Positions 51,991 through 60,126 of a stretch of DNA of 64,000 nt are shown one piece after another. The notes below the pieces were generated by a model, which was not told the DNA's origin, ran no database searches, and saw nothing but the letters and a program-made list of their open reading frames with translations. The stretch is taken from assembly GCF_036237275.1 (NCBI RefSeq), contig NZ_CP108352.1, positions 3,348,001 through 3,412,000 of the forward strand, given 5' to 3'. Numbering within the stretch: position 1 is the stretch's first letter; each line of letters begins with the position of its first letter. This DNA comes from Streptomyces sp. NBC_01353. GTDB lineage: Bacteria; Actinomycetota; Actinomycetes; Streptomycetales; Streptomycetaceae. A program made the translations under genes and the position numbers.

Positions 51991-52761
51991 TCATCCGACC
52001 CGTCGGCTGAACAGCAGGATCGCCGAGCCCGGGGCGTCCGGGGTGTGGAGCATCGACACCGTGTGGGGGCCGGCGGGGGTGAAGTGGGCCGTGCGGGAGG
52101 TGAAGGCGCCCACCGAGCGGCAGGACCACCATGCTTCCAGGTCCGGCCGTTCGGTCGCGAGGGCCGTCGTCAGGGTGCGGAAGGCCGGGTCCTGGGGGCG
52201 GGTGTCCGCGTGGGTGCGGGTGTGGCGGTAGAGGTCCATGGCCAGCGGCTCCCAGTCCGGCAGCCGGCGCTGGTGGTCCGGGTCGGTGGCGAGGAGCAGG
52301 AGGAGGTTGCGGCGCGCCGGCGGGATCGCCGCCGGGTCCGGCCACAGTCCGGTGTACGCGGTGTTCCAGGCGGTCATGGACAGGGCGCCGTCCAGGAGGA
52401 CGGCCGCGCGGTCCGGCCAGGTGTCCAGCAACGGGCGCGCCGCCGTGGGGTCTTCCGCGCGCTCCGGCGGGGCGAGACCCGCGAGCCGCAGGACGTGGTG
52501 GTGGGCGTCGGGGTCGAGGCGCAGGGTGCGGCTGACGGCGTCCAGGACCTCGCGGGAGGTGTCGACCCGGCCCTGTTCCAGCCACGTGTACCAGGCGACG
52601 CCGACCCCCGACAGCGCGGCCACCTCCTCGCGGCGCAGGCCGGGAGTGCGGCGGCGGGGTGTGGCCGGCAGGCCGACGTCCGCGGGTGCGACGCGCTCGC
52701 GGTGGGCGCGCAGGAAGGTGCCCAGTTCGCGGCGGAGCGCGAGCCTGTGAGTATCGGTCAC
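51991..52761 (-). CDS. XRE-family regulator with MmyB-like ligand domain (first)
   Basis: A 256-residue regulator. The N-terminal helix-turn-helix (RRTPGLRREEVAALSGVGVA, then YTWLEQGR) is followed by the MmyB-type C-terminal domain (PF17765: WNTAYTGLWPDP, NLLLLLATDPDHQRRLPDW, SCRSVGAFTSRTAHF). MmyB-like domains are proposed to bind fatty acids or small hydrophobic ligands. It is divergent from a VOC-family gene only 51 bp away, the classic layout of a regulator and its target. GTG 52761 starts it. A second regulator of the same class lies at 56.9 kb. Confidence 0.88.
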   Translation of the reverse strand: MTDTHRLALRRELGTFLRAHRERVAPADVGLPATPRRRTPGLRREEVAALSGVGVAWYTWLEQGRVDTSREVLDAVSRTLRLDPDAHHHVLRLAGLAPPERAEDPTAARPLLDTWPDRAAVLLDGALSMTAWNTAYTGLWPDPAAIPPARRNLLLLLATDPDHQRRLPDWEPLAMDLYRHTRTHADTRPQDPAFRTLTTALATERPDLEAWWSCRSVGAFTSRTAHFTPAGPHTVSMLHTPDAPGSAILLFSRRVG

Positions 52762-52812
52762 AGCATGAACGCCCTTCTGGTTCGGTCTTCCCGGCCCGGC
52801 GAGGGTGGTGCC

Positions 52813-53241
52813 ATGAACGCAGACACCACCGTCCTGTGGCGGGTCAACAACGACTCCTCCCGCCTGACTTCCCCGCGCGCCCTGATCCGGGTCTTCACCG
52901 GCCCGGGCACCCTTGAGGACCTCGCCGCCCACTACGAGCGCGTGCAGGGCGTCGAGCGCGACATGTGGTTCACGTATCCGGCGAAACGGCTCGCGCTCGC
53001 CGTCGTCGGCGGCTTCCTGCTCATCGAGGGCGAGCCGGCCGCCCTGGAGCCGTTCCGCGAGGTGGACGGCACGCTCCTGGTGAACGACGCGGGCGCGCAC
53101 CTGGAGCGGCTCACGGCCGAGGGCGGTGAGGTCCTCGACCCGCTGCACTCCGTGCCGACCGGTGCGGGGTTCACCGCCCGCCACCCCGATGGTTCGGTCG
53201 TCGAGTACGTCGAGCACCGGCCGGATGCACAGGGGCGGTGA
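52813..53241 (+). CDS. VOC/glyoxalase-superfamily-like protein
   Basis: A 142-residue protein with paired beta-alpha-beta-beta-beta units as in the vicinal-oxygen-chelate fold (RVFTGPGTLEDLAAHYERV, VVGGFLLIEGEP, then ARHPDGSVVEYVEHR). The DG(S/T)VVEYVEH end is typical. Metal ligands are incomplete, so it may be a binding or resistance protein rather than a glyoxalase. It is divergent from an MmyB-type regulator that probably controls it. GAGGG lies upstream of ATG 52813. Confidence 0.75.
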   Translation: MNADTTVLWRVNNDSSRLTSPRALIRVFTGPGTLEDLAAHYERVQGVERDMWFTYPAKRLALAVVGGFLLIEGEPAALEPFREVDGTLLVNDAGAHLERLTAEGGEVLDPLHSVPTGAGFTARHPDGSVVEYVEHRPDAQGR

Positions 53242-53324
53242 TCCCTACGGAGTCGGCGTCGCCAGGCCCGTCCGCCGGGCCCAGGCGGCGATCCCCACCC
53301 GCCGTGGCCACCGCGCATTTCGGG

Positions 53325-53355
53325 TTGCGCCGTCGGCGGGCCGCGTGTCTACACT
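53325..53355 (+). promoter_or_regulatory. Promoter of the ABC-F leader transcript
   Basis: TTGCGC (53325-53330) as -35, 19-base spacer, TACACT (53350-53355) as -10. The start would be at 53362-53363, on or next to the A of the leader-peptide ATG, so the leader mRNA would be leaderless. Confidence 0.5.
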
Positions 53356-53362
53356 CGATCGC

Positions 53363-53389
53363 ATGGGTTCGTACTACTTCTTTCGCTGA
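53363..53389 (+). CDS. Leader peptide MGSYYFFR of the ABC-F gene
   Basis: An eight-codon frame (Met-Gly-Ser-Tyr-Tyr-Phe-Phe-Arg, stop TGA) lies 116 bases before the ABC-F start. It has no Shine-Dalgarno sequence but sits at the predicted transcription start. The aromatic run Tyr-Tyr-Phe-Phe is what one expects of a nascent chain that stalls ribosomes carrying an exit-tunnel or peptidyl-transferase antibiotic. Its stop region (CGCTGATTCCGG) is nearly repeated at 53415 (CGCTGATCCGG), which forms the left arm of the attenuator. A regulatory peptide is inferred, not proven. Confidence 0.65.
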   Translation: MGSYYFFR

Positions 53390-53413
53390 TTCCGGCCGCG
53401 GACACGGTCCGAC

Positions 53414-53447
53414 CCGCTGATCCGGCGCCCTCGGGGCGCGGCAGTGG
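53414..53447 (+). promoter_or_regulatory. Attenuator hairpin between leader peptide and ABC-F gene
   Basis: CCGCTG (53414-53419) pairs with CAGTGG (53442-53447, one G-U), and inside it GCGCCC (53425-53430) pairs with GGGCGC (53434-53439) around TCG. Downstream lies a pyrimidine run (53459-53468). The near-copy of the left arm at 53384-53395, inside the end of the leader frame, could compete for the same right arm, so ribosome stalling on the leader would decide which pairing forms. Confidence 0.5.
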
Positions 53448-53504
53448 TGGTCCCGGTGTCCCTTCTTCCGGCCCGAACGAACCCCACCTTCAGGGAGAGA
53501 TCCC

Positions 53505-55295
53505 ATGCGCGACCGCGCCCAAATGACCTTGCACGACGTCTCCAAGGCGTACGGGGACCGCTCCGTCCTCGAACAGATCTCGTTCACCGTCCGCCCCGGC
53601 GAGAAGGCCGCCGTCATCGGTGAGAACGGCTCCGGGAAGTCCACGCTGCTGCGGCTCCTCGCCGGGGCGGAGCCCCCGGACACCGGGGAGGTCACCGTCC
53701 GCTTCCCCGGCGGCACCGCCCACCTCGCCCAGACGCTCGCCGTGACCTTCGGCATCGGCCCCGAGCACACCGTGCGGGACACCGTCGACGCGGCGCTCGC
53801 CGAACTCCGTTCGTTGGAGCGGGAGATGCGGGCGGCCGAGGAGTCGCTCGGCTCCGCGACGGCCGAGGAGCTGGCCGCGTACGGGGAGCTGGCGGCCCGG
53901 TACGAGGAGCGCGGCGGGTACGAGGCCGACGCCCGGGTCGACGCCGCGCTGCACGGGCTCGGCCTCGGGCACGTCGTGTACGAGCGCCGCGTCGGCACGC
54001 TGTCGGGCGGCGAACAGTCCCGGCTCGCCCTCGCCTGCGTCCTGGCCTCCGGCGCCGAGCTGCTGCTGCTCGACGAGCCGACGAACCATCTCGACCGGGC
54101 GGCCGCCGGCTGGCTGGAGGAGCGGCTGCGGACGCACCGCGGCACGGTGGTGGCCGTCACCCACGACCGGGCGTTCCTGGAGGGGATGGCGACGGCGATC
54201 CTGGAGGTCGACCGCGACACGCGTGCGGTGACCCGGCACGGCGACGGCTGGTCCGGCTACCGGGCGGCGAAGGCCGCCGAACGCCGCCGCCGCGTGCGGG
54301 AGCACGAGGAGTGGCGGGAGGAGGTGGGCCGTACGGAGGAGCTGGTGGCAGCGGCCGGGCAGCGCCTGGCGGTGTCCGGCAAGGACCCGCGCCAGGGCTT
54401 CGGCAAGCACCGCCGCTCCCACGAGAACAAGCTGTCCGGGCAGGTGAGGTCGGCCCGGGTGCGGCTCGAACAGCTGCGGAGGACGCCGGTACCGGCCCCG
54501 CCGGAGCCGCTGCGGTTCACGGCTCGGCTGACGACGACCGGTCCCGGCGCCACGGCGCCGACGGGCCGCGACCCGCTCACGCCCGGATCCGGCACCGGGT
54601 CCGGGCCGGGCGGCGGTCCGAGGCAGGTCGACGGCCCGAGGCCGGGCGACGGCGCAGGGGCGGGTGGCGGCGCAGGGGCGGGTGGCGGCGCAGGGGCGGG
54701 TGGCGGCCTCGGTCGGCACGACGGCGTGCTCGCCGAGCTCGCCGACATCGTCGTCGGCGAGCGGCTGCGGATCGACAAGCTGCGGATCTCGCCCGGCGAC
54801 CGACTGCTCGTCTCCGGGCCCAACGGGGCCGGGAAGACGACCCTGTTGCGGGTTGTCGCCGGGGATCTGCGGCCCGACAGTGGCACGGTCGTCCGGCCGG
54901 GCCGGGTCGGGTACCTGGCCCAGGAGTTGCCCGCCGTGCCGTCCCGGGAGCCGCTGCTCACGGCGTACGCGGCGGGCCGCCCCGGACTGCCCGAGGAGCA
55001 CGCGGACGAGCTGCTCGCCCTCGGGCTCTTCCGGGAGGAGGACCTGACCGTGCCGGTGGCCGCGCTGTCGGTGGGTCAGCAGCGGCGGCTGGAGCTGGCC
55101 CGGCTGGTGAGCCGGCCGGCCGACCTGCTCGTCCTGGACGAGCCGACCAACCATGTGGCGCTCTCACTGGTCGAGGACCTGGAAGCGGCCCTGGCCGCCT
55201 TCGAGGGGGCCGTGGTCGTGGTCTCCCACGACCACCGCTTCCGCTCCGGCTTCGGCGGCACCCGGCTCGAACTGCGCTCAGGCCGTTCCACCTGA
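53505..55295 (+). CDS. ABC-F ATPase, antibiotic-resistance (ribosome protection) type
   Basis: A 596-residue protein with two ABC cassettes and no membrane domain. NBD1: Walker A GENGSGKST (~39-47), signature LSGGEQSRLAL, Walker B LLLLDEPTNHLD. An Arg/Glu-rich interdomain linker (P-site tRNA interaction motif, ~250-320) is followed by a Gly/Ala insertion (~385-405). NBD2: GPNGAGKTT (~438), LSVGQQRRLEL, LLVLDEPTNHVA. ABC-F proteins of this kind displace macrolides, lincosamides, streptogramins, pleuromutilins or similar drugs from the ribosome. Regulation by the upstream leader and hairpin fits. AGGGAGAGA lies before ATG 53505. Confidence 0.92.
   Translation: MRDRAQMTLHDVSKAYGDRSVLEQISFTVRPGEKAAVIGENGSGKSTLLRLLAGAEPPDTGEVTVRFPGGTAHLAQTLAVTFGIGPEHTVRDTVDAALAELRSLEREMRAAEESLGSATAEELAAYGELAARYEERGGYEADARVDAALHGLGLGHVVYERRVGTLSGGEQSRLALACVLASGAELLLLDEPTNHLDRAAAGWLEERLRTHRGTVVAVTHDRAFLEGMATAILEVDRDTRAVTRHGDGWSGYRAAKAAERRRRVREHEEWREEVGRTEELVAAAGQRLAVSGKDPRQGFGKHRRSHENKLSGQVRSARVRLEQLRRTPVPAPPEPLRFTARLTTTGPGATAPTGRDPLTPGSGTGSGPGGGPRQVDGPRPGDGAGAGGGAGAGGGAGAGGGLGRHDGVLAELADIVVGERLRIDKLRISPGDRLLVSGPNGAGKTTLLRVVAGDLRPDSGTVVRPGRVGYLAQELPAVPSREPLLTAYAAGRPGLPEEHADELLALGLFREEDLTVPVAALSVGQQRRLELARLVSRPADLLVLDEPTNHVALSLVEDLEAALAAFEGAVVVVSHDHRFRSGFGGTRLELRSGRST
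54655..54712 (+). repeat. Three tandem 18-bp repeats in the ABC-F gene
   Basis: GGCGCAGGGGCGGGTGGC occurs three times in a row, encoding (Gly-Ala-Gly-Ala-Gly-Gly)3 just before the second ATPase domain. Perfect copies indicate recent expansion; the unit keeps frame whatever the copy number. Confidence 0.85.
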
Positions 55296-55634
55296 CGCGG
55301 CTCGCAGCATCGCGGCGGTCGCCGCCGGGTCGTAGCCGGGGGCGACGCCGTCGATCAGGAGCACAGCGCCCGGGATGTGGCGGGTGCGCAGCGGGATCAG
55401 CTCCTGATAGGCGGCGGAGTCGTACCAGCCGCGCGCCCGCTCCATCGAGGGGAAGCCGATCATGACGAGCGCTCCGGGCCACTCGCCCTCCCGGACCTCC
55501 CGCTCGGGGGCTCCGTGCACGAGGAAGCGGCCGCCGAAGGGGTCCAGCGTCGCCTGGATGCGCTCCATGTAGGTGAAGACCTCCTCGTCGAGGACGGTCG
55601 GGGGGCTCAGGTTCGCGAGGGCGTAAGCGGTCAT
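55278..55634 (-). CDS. DUF1330 family protein
   Basis: A 118-residue dimeric alpha/beta-barrel (ferredoxin-like) protein of the DUF1330 family: ERIQATLDPFGGRFLVHGAP, then ALVMIGFPSMERARGWYDSA and YQELIPLRTRHIPGAVLLIDG. Members are small, often stress- or catabolism-linked, without a defined reaction. ATG 55634 is chosen by homology of the first strand (TAYALANL); no clear ribosome binding site. Its 3' end overlaps the convergent ABC-F gene by 18 bases. Confidence 0.88.
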   Translation of the reverse strand: MTAYALANLSPPTVLDEEVFTYMERIQATLDPFGGRFLVHGAPEREVREGEWPGALVMIGFPSMERARGWYDSAAYQELIPLRTRHIPGAVLLIDGVAPGYDPAATAAMLRAASGGTA

Positions 55635-55727
55635 GACGCAAGCGTGCCGGGGCACGGCGTACGGGGTCGATTACCTCGCACGTCATGCCCCGGCACACAT
55701 CCCGATCGGGAGGAGCGCTCGGATCGC

Positions 55728-56783
55728 TCAGATCGTCGACGCGTCGATCACGAAGCGGTACCGCACGTCGCTCGCCAGCACCCGCGCGTACGCCTCGTTG
55801 ATCTGGTCCGCGCGGATGAGCTCGATCTCCGCGCCCAGGCCGTGCTCCGCGCAGAAGTCGAGCATCTCCTGCGTCTCGGCGATGCCGCCGATCGCGGAGC
55901 CGGCGAGCGTCTTGCGGCCGAGCATCAGCTGGAACAGGTTGAGCGCGATCGGCTCCTCGGGGGCGCCGACGTTCACCAGCGCGCCGTCCGTCCTGAGCAG
56001 CCCGAGGTAGGCGCCGAAGTCGAGCGGGGCGGAGACGGTGGAGACGATCAGGTCGAAGGAGCCGGCCAGCTCGGTGAAGGTCGCCGGGTCGCTGGTGGCG
56101 TAGTAGTGGTCGGCGCCCAGCCTGAGGCCGTCCTCCTGCTTCTTCAGCGACTGGCTGAGCACCGTCACCTCGGCACCGAGCGCGTGGGCGATCTTGACGC
56201 CCATGTGGCCGAGGCCGCCGAGGCCGACGATCGCGACCTTCTTGCCGGGACCGGCCTTCCAGTGCGCGAGCGGCGAGTAGAGGGTGATGCCGGCGCAGAG
56301 CAGCGGCGCCGCCTCGTCGAGGGCGATGCCCTCGGGGATGCGCAGGGTGTAGTTCTCGTCGACGACGATGTGGGTGGAGTAGCCGCCGTAGGTCGGCTCC
56401 CCGCTCTTGTCGACGGCGTTGTACGTGCCGACCATGCCGCCGCCCGTGCAGTACTGCTCCAGACCCTGGAGGCAGTACTCGCACTCCCGGCAGGAGTCGA
56501 CGAAGCAGCCGACACCGACGCGGTCGCCGACCTTGTGCTTGGTGACCCCGGCGCCGACCTCGGTGACGATGCCGGCGATCTCGTGTCCGGGCACCATCGG
56601 GAAGATGCCTTCGCCCCAGCCGTCACGGGCCTGGTGGATGTCGGAGTGGCAGATGCCGGCGTACTTGATCTCGATCAGGACGTCGTGCTCGCCGACCGGG
56701 CGGCGCGGCACGGTGGTGCGCTCCAGCGGGGCGTTGGCGGCGGGCGCGGCGTAGGCGGAAACGGCGGAAACGTTCGTGGTCAT
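55728..56783 (-). CDS. Zinc-dependent NAD(P) alcohol dehydrogenase (cinnamyl/YahK type)
   Basis: A 351-residue medium-chain dehydrogenase. Catalytic zinc ligands are in [11 protein letters not shown] and [13 protein letters not shown]; the structural zinc site is [15 protein letters not shown]; the coenzyme loop is [14 protein letters not shown]. The sequence style is that of the NADP-dependent aldehyde/cinnamyl-alcohol reductases (YahK/AdhC), reducing aldehydes to alcohols. It is divergent from an MmyB-type regulator, its probable controller, across a 129-bp gap. Confidence 0.92.
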   Translation of the reverse strand: MTTNVSAVSAYAAPAANAPLERTTVPRRPVGEHDVLIEIKYAGICHSDIHQARDGWGEGIFPMVPGHEIAGIVTEVGAGVTKHKVGDRVGVGCFVDSCRECEYCLQGLEQYCTGGGMVGTYNAVDKSGEPTYGGYSTHIVVDENYTLRIPEGIALDEAAPLLCAGITLYSPLAHWKAGPGKKVAIVGLGGLGHMGVKIAHALGAEVTVLSQSLKKQEDGLRLGADHYYATSDPATFTELAGSFDLIVSTVSAPLDFGAYLGLLRTDGALVNVGAPEEPIALNLFQLMLGRKTLAGSAIGGIAETQEMLDFCAEHGLGAEIELIRADQINEAYARVLASDVRYRFVIDASTI

Positions 56784-56898
56784 GGCGACCAGCCTGCCGG
56801 AGTGCCGGTCTTCCACCCAGGCCTCTGTTCTGCCTACGTCCAGCGTGCCTACCACTGGCAGGGACAGGAACACCCGTCCGTCCGGTCGCACGACCTGG

Positions 56899-56904
56899 GA
56901 TAAT
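56899..56904 (+). promoter_or_regulatory. -10 element of a probably leaderless regulator gene
   Basis: GATAAT differs from the TATAAT consensus at one position and ends 8 bases before ATG 56913, so the transcript would begin at or next to the start codon. There is no Shine-Dalgarno sequence. Confidence 0.4.
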
Positions 56905-56912
56905 CGGGACGC

Positions 56913-57779
56913 ATGGATCTCAGTGCCGAACTCAGCGAATTCCTGCGCTCGCGCCGGGCCCGGCTGAAGCCGGAGGACGTGGGCCTGCCGGAGTTCGGGC
57001 GCCACCGTCGCGTACCGGGGCTGCGCCGTGAGGAGCTGGCGCAGCTGGCCGGGGTGTCGGTGGCGTACTACACGCGCCTGGAGCAGGGCAACGGCCGCAA
57101 TGTGTCCATGGAGGTGCTGGACTCGATCGCCCGGGCGTTGCGGCTGAACGACACCGAGCGCGCGCATCTGACGCATCTGGCGAAGCCGACGGCGAAGAAG
57201 AGGCAGCACCGGGCGGCGATCGCCCGTCCCCAGCAGGTGCGGCCGGGTCTGCAGCATCTGCTGGACTCGATGGACGGCGTCCCGGCCTTCCTCGTCGGCC
57301 GGCGGCTCGACATCCTCGCCTGGAACCGGATGGCGCGGGCGTTGCTCGGCGACTTCGCGGCGATGGAGCCGGAGGAGCGCAACATGGCCCGGCTGGTCTT
57401 CCTCGGGCCGAACGCGCGCGATCTCTACCTGGACTGGGAGTCCAAGGCGACCGAGGTGGTGAGCGTGCTGCGGCTGTACGCGGGGTGCTACCCGGACGAT
57501 CCGGCGCTGCTGGCGCTGGTCGGCGAGCTGTCGGTGCGGAGCGAGGAGTTCCGCTCGCTGTGGGCGGCGCACACGGTCGCGGACAAGGGGCACGGCAGCA
57601 AGCGGCTGCGGCATCCGCTGGTGGGCGAGATGACGCTGCAGTACGAGTCGCTGAAGGTGTCCGGCACGGACCCGGACCTGATCCTCGTGACCTACCAGGC
57701 GGAGCCCGGGACGGCCTCGGCGGACGCGCTGCGGCTGCTCGCGCAGTGGGGCGTGGAGGACGTCGTACGGCAGTCGTGA
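56913..57779 (+). CDS. XRE-family regulator with MmyB-like ligand domain (second)
   Basis: A 288-residue regulator of the same class as that at 52 kb. The helix-turn-helix reads [20 protein letters not shown], then [14 protein letters not shown], and the MmyB-type ligand domain includes [23 protein letters not shown] and [12 protein letters not shown]. It is divergent from the alcohol dehydrogenase, which is the expected target for this family. The start has no ribosome binding site but a good -10 at the right distance for leaderless translation. A strong terminator follows. Confidence 0.92.
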   Translation: MDLSAELSEFLRSRRARLKPEDVGLPEFGRHRRVPGLRREELAQLAGVSVAYYTRLEQGNGRNVSMEVLDSIARALRLNDTERAHLTHLAKPTAKKRQHRAAIARPQQVRPGLQHLLDSMDGVPAFLVGRRLDILAWNRMARALLGDFAAMEPEERNMARLVFLGPNARDLYLDWESKATEVVSVLRLYAGCYPDDPALLALVGELSVRSEEFRSLWAAHTVADKGHGSKRLRHPLVGEMTLQYESLKVSGTDPDLILVTYQAEPGTASADALRLLAQWGVEDVVRQS

Positions 57780-57787
57780 GTCGTGGC

Positions 57788-57828
57788 GAAAGCGGCGGCC
57801 CCCTCCGTCGGAGGGGGCCGCCGCTTTC
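57788..57828. terminator. Convergent hairpin terminator
   Basis: A perfect stem of about 18-20 bp: GAAAGCGGCGG... (57788-57807) with ...CCGCCGCTTTC (57809-57828), between the XRE regulator and the convergent L,D-transpeptidase. Confidence 0.85.
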
Positions 57829-57844
57829 ATCCGTACGGGACGGG

Positions 57845-59098
57845 TCAGACCGCCGAGCCGGCCTTCCACGCCGACCAGCTCATGTTCCAGCCGTTGAGGC
57901 CGTTGCTGGGCGAGATCGTCTTGTCCTTGGAGTTCTTGACGATCACGACGTCGCCCACGATGGAGTGGTCGTAGAGCCAGGCGGCCATCTGGTTCGGATC
58001 GCCGGCGCCCTTGACGTCGTTCAGGCCCACGCAGCCGTGGCTGGTGTTGGCGGAGCCGAAGATCGAGTCCGGGCCCCAGTAGTTGCCGTGGATGAACGTG
58101 CCCGAGGTGGACAGGCGCATGGCGTGCGGGACGTCCTTGATGTCGTACTCGCCCTTGCCGTCGTCGTCGGTGAAGCCGACGGTGGCGCCGTTCATCCGGG
58201 TCTCCTTGAACTTCTCGGAGATCACCATCTCACCGTTGTAGGTGGGGTTCTCCGGGGAGCCGGCCGAGATCGGGATGGTCTTGATCGTCTTGCCGTCCTG
58301 CTTGACCGTCATGGTCTTGGTGGCGACGTCGACGGTGGAGACCTGGTTGCGGCCGATCTTGAAGGTGACGGTCTTCTGCTGGACGCCGTAGACACCCTCG
58401 GCGCCCTCGACGCCGTCGAGGTTCAGCTTCAGCGTGACGGTCGAGCCCTCGGTCCAGTAGTCGTCGGGGCGGAAGTCGAGGCGCTGGGAGTTGAACCAGT
58501 GCCCGACGACCTCCTGGCCGCTGCTGGAGGTCACCGTGATGCCGCCCTGGACGGCCTTCTTGTCGGTGATCGCCTTGTTGAAGTTGATCGAGACCGGCAT
58601 GCCGACGCCGACGGTGGAGCCGTCCTCGGGCGTGAAGCTGCCGATGAAGCTGTTGGCCTGGGAGACGGTGGTGAAGGAGGTGTTCTCGTGCGCCTCCAGG
58701 CCGTCCGCGTCCTTGGCCGTGGCGGCGATCTTGTAGACGGTGGCGCGCTTGAGCTGCCCGGTGGGCTTCCAGCTGAGCTTGTCGGCGGACATCTCGCCCT
58801 CGACGCTCGTGCCCTCCTGCGTGGTCATCGTCACTTCGGTCAGCGTGCCGTCGGTGACGGTGACCTTGGCGTCGTTGTTGATCGACGCGTTGTCGGTGCC
58901 GTTCTTGGGCAAGATGGATATCTGGGCCTTCGACGTCTTCTGCGCCGCGGCCTCGTCGACCTGAGCCTGTGACTGGGCCGACGCGGAGCTGTCGGCGGCG
59001 CCACCCTTGTCACCGTCGCTGCACGCCGAGAGCACCAACACGCCGCCGAGCACCGCGGCGGCAGCCGCCAGGCTCTTGCGGCGCTTGCTGTCCGTCAT
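57845..59098 (-). CDS. Lipoprotein L,D-transpeptidase (YkuD domain, Ig-like N-terminus)
   Basis: A 417-residue wall enzyme that makes 3-3 peptidoglycan cross-links. A lipobox LSAC places the lipid-modified Cys near residue 26. Two bacterial Ig-like domains follow ([32 protein letters not shown]), then the YkuD domain with the catalytic motif HGNYWG and [10 protein letters not shown] (Cys near residue 356), and a Trp-rich tail. This is the LdtMt2-like architecture. Several starts are close together (59113, 59107, 59098); ATG 59098 has GGAG 9 bases upstream. The upstream region carries repeated TCCGTAC motifs. Confidence 0.93.
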   Translation of the reverse strand: MTDSKRRKSLAAAAAVLGGVLVLSACSDGDKGGAADSSASAQSQAQVDEAAAQKTSKAQISILPKNGTDNASINNDAKVTVTDGTLTEVTMTTQEGTSVEGEMSADKLSWKPTGQLKRATVYKIAATAKDADGLEAHENTSFTTVSQANSFIGSFTPEDGSTVGVGMPVSINFNKAITDKKAVQGGITVTSSSGQEVVGHWFNSQRLDFRPDDYWTEGSTVTLKLNLDGVEGAEGVYGVQQKTVTFKIGRNQVSTVDVATKTMTVKQDGKTIKTIPISAGSPENPTYNGEMVISEKFKETRMNGATVGFTDDDGKGEYDIKDVPHAMRLSTSGTFIHGNYWGPDSIFGSANTSHGCVGLNDVKGAGDPNQMAAWLYDHSIVGDVVIVKNSKDKTISPSNGLNGWNMSWSAWKAGSAV

Positions 59099-59230
59099 CA
59101 CACGCATCTCCATCGTCGCCGAATCCCTGCCAACACTCGTCAAAACATCCATGAGACCCTGCGCGGTTCCGTAACCGGAGGGTTTGTGGGGAACGCCACT
59201 GATCGACACGCGGCCGCGGAGCGTCCGGTT

Positions 59231-59286
59231 CCCGTACAGACTTCCGTACGAGATTCCGTACAGGCCCGGTACCGGATTCCGTACAG
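59231..59286. repeat. Four CCGTAC-containing repeats upstream of the L,D-transpeptidase
   Basis: CCCGTACAG, TCCGTACGA, TCCGTACAG and TCCGTACAG begin near 59231, 59243, 59255 and 59278, with spacings of 12, 12 and 23 bases, i.e. about one and two helical turns. This suggests a cooperative regulator-binding array. It lies 130-190 bases before the transpeptidase start. Confidence 0.5.
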
Positions 59287-59290
59287 CGGG

Positions 59291-59323
59291 AAGCCCCGGT
59301 ACGGGACGGCCGTACCGGGGCTT
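59291..59323 (-). terminator. Hairpin terminator of the acidic protein gene
   Basis: AAGCCCCGGTACGG (59291-59304) pairs perfectly with CCGTACCGGGGCTT (59310-59323), about 20 bases past the minus-strand stop at 59343. Confidence 0.75.
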
Positions 59324-59342
59324 CCAGGGGTGTCACGCCCTG

Positions 59343-59684
59343 CTAGACCCGTTCGGTGTCGTCCTCGTCCACCTCATCTTCCTCGTCGAGGTCCCACTCC
59401 TGGGCATCGGGGTCGTAGTCGACCTCCTCGCTGCTCCAGGAGGCCTGGACCAGCTCGATCCCGGGGACCTGGCTGACGAGGTCGAAGGGCTCGACGAGGT
59501 AGGCCAGCGCCTCCGCACTGTCCTCGCGGACGGCGGAGCGGGCGTGCACGCGCTCGTCCTCGGGCATGAACTCGTCGGTGTCGATGCGGCCGACGGCCGC
59601 CTCGGTCAGCTCCTCGGGGCCGTCGATCTCCAGAACGACGTCCACGCGAAGCCGTACGTAACGTGATGTCTCGGAAGTGCTCAT
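59343..59684 (-). CDS. Small acidic protein of unknown function
   Basis: A 113-residue soluble protein with a beta-strand-rich start (RYVRLRVDVVLEIDGPEEL) and an extremely acidic C-terminal third (DLDEEDEVDEDDTERV). No export signal or known motif. The ribosome binding site before ATG 59684 is poor, so the start is uncertain. A clear terminator follows. It is divergent from the small LAETG protein gene. Confidence 0.7.
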   Translation of the reverse strand: MSTSETSRYVRLRVDVVLEIDGPEELTEAAVGRIDTDEFMPEDERVHARSAVREDSAEALAYLVEPFDLVSQVPGIELVQASWSSEEVDYDPDAQEWDLDEEDEVDEDDTERV

Positions 59685-59792
59685 ACGAGGGAGCGTAGGC
59701 TCCGCGGGGTCTCGACTTTCCTGCGACCCGCTGTGTTCATTAGCATCGGCCCACCTACCAATTCGCGGTTCCGCAAGGGGGATCGAATCTCT

Positions 59793-60053
59793 GTGTCCGT
59801 CGCTCGACGCCCGCTGCTGACCGCCACGGCGGCCGGGACGCTGCTGTTCGCGCTGTGGTTCGTTCCGTCCGCGAACGCGACCGACGAGGAGCGGGTCACC
59901 TCGACCCAGCAGGAGCGCGAGGCGGGTGAGAAGCGCCTCGCCGAGACCGGCGGCCCGGACACGACGCCGTATCTGATCGGCGGGACGGGTTTCCTGGCCG
60001 TGGGAGCGGGATTCGTGGCGCTGGCGATGAGACGCGGCGGCCGGGCCCACTGA
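59793..60053 (+). CDS. Tiny sortase-anchored surface protein (LAETG)
   Basis: An 86-residue exported protein: signal peptide ~1-30 (LLTATAAGTLLFALWFVPSA), a short mature segment (TDEERVTSTQQEREAGEKR), then a complete sorting signal: LAETG, hydrophobic helix (YLIGGTGFLAVGAGFVALA) and Arg-rich tail. LAXTG is the preferred motif of streptomycete class E sortases. After processing only about 20 residues would stay on peptidoglycan. AAGGGGGA 10 bases upstream supports GTG 59793; an earlier ATG at 59733 lacks support. Function unknown. Confidence 0.75.
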   Translation: MSVARRPLLTATAAGTLLFALWFVPSANATDEERVTSTQQEREAGEKRLAETGGPDTTPYLIGGTGFLAVGAGFVALAMRRGGRAH

Positions 60054-60065
60054 GCTTGTACGACG

Positions 60066-60104
60066 GAAGGGCCGCCTCTCCCGGTACGGGGGAGGCGGCC
60101 CTTC
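60066..60104. terminator. Convergent hairpin terminator
   Basis: GAAGGGCCGCCTC (60066-60078) pairs with GAGGCGGCCCTTC (60092-60104), between the LAETG protein gene and the convergent hutH. Confidence 0.8.
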
Positions 60105-60126
60105 TCGCTGCGGCTGTACGAATCCG

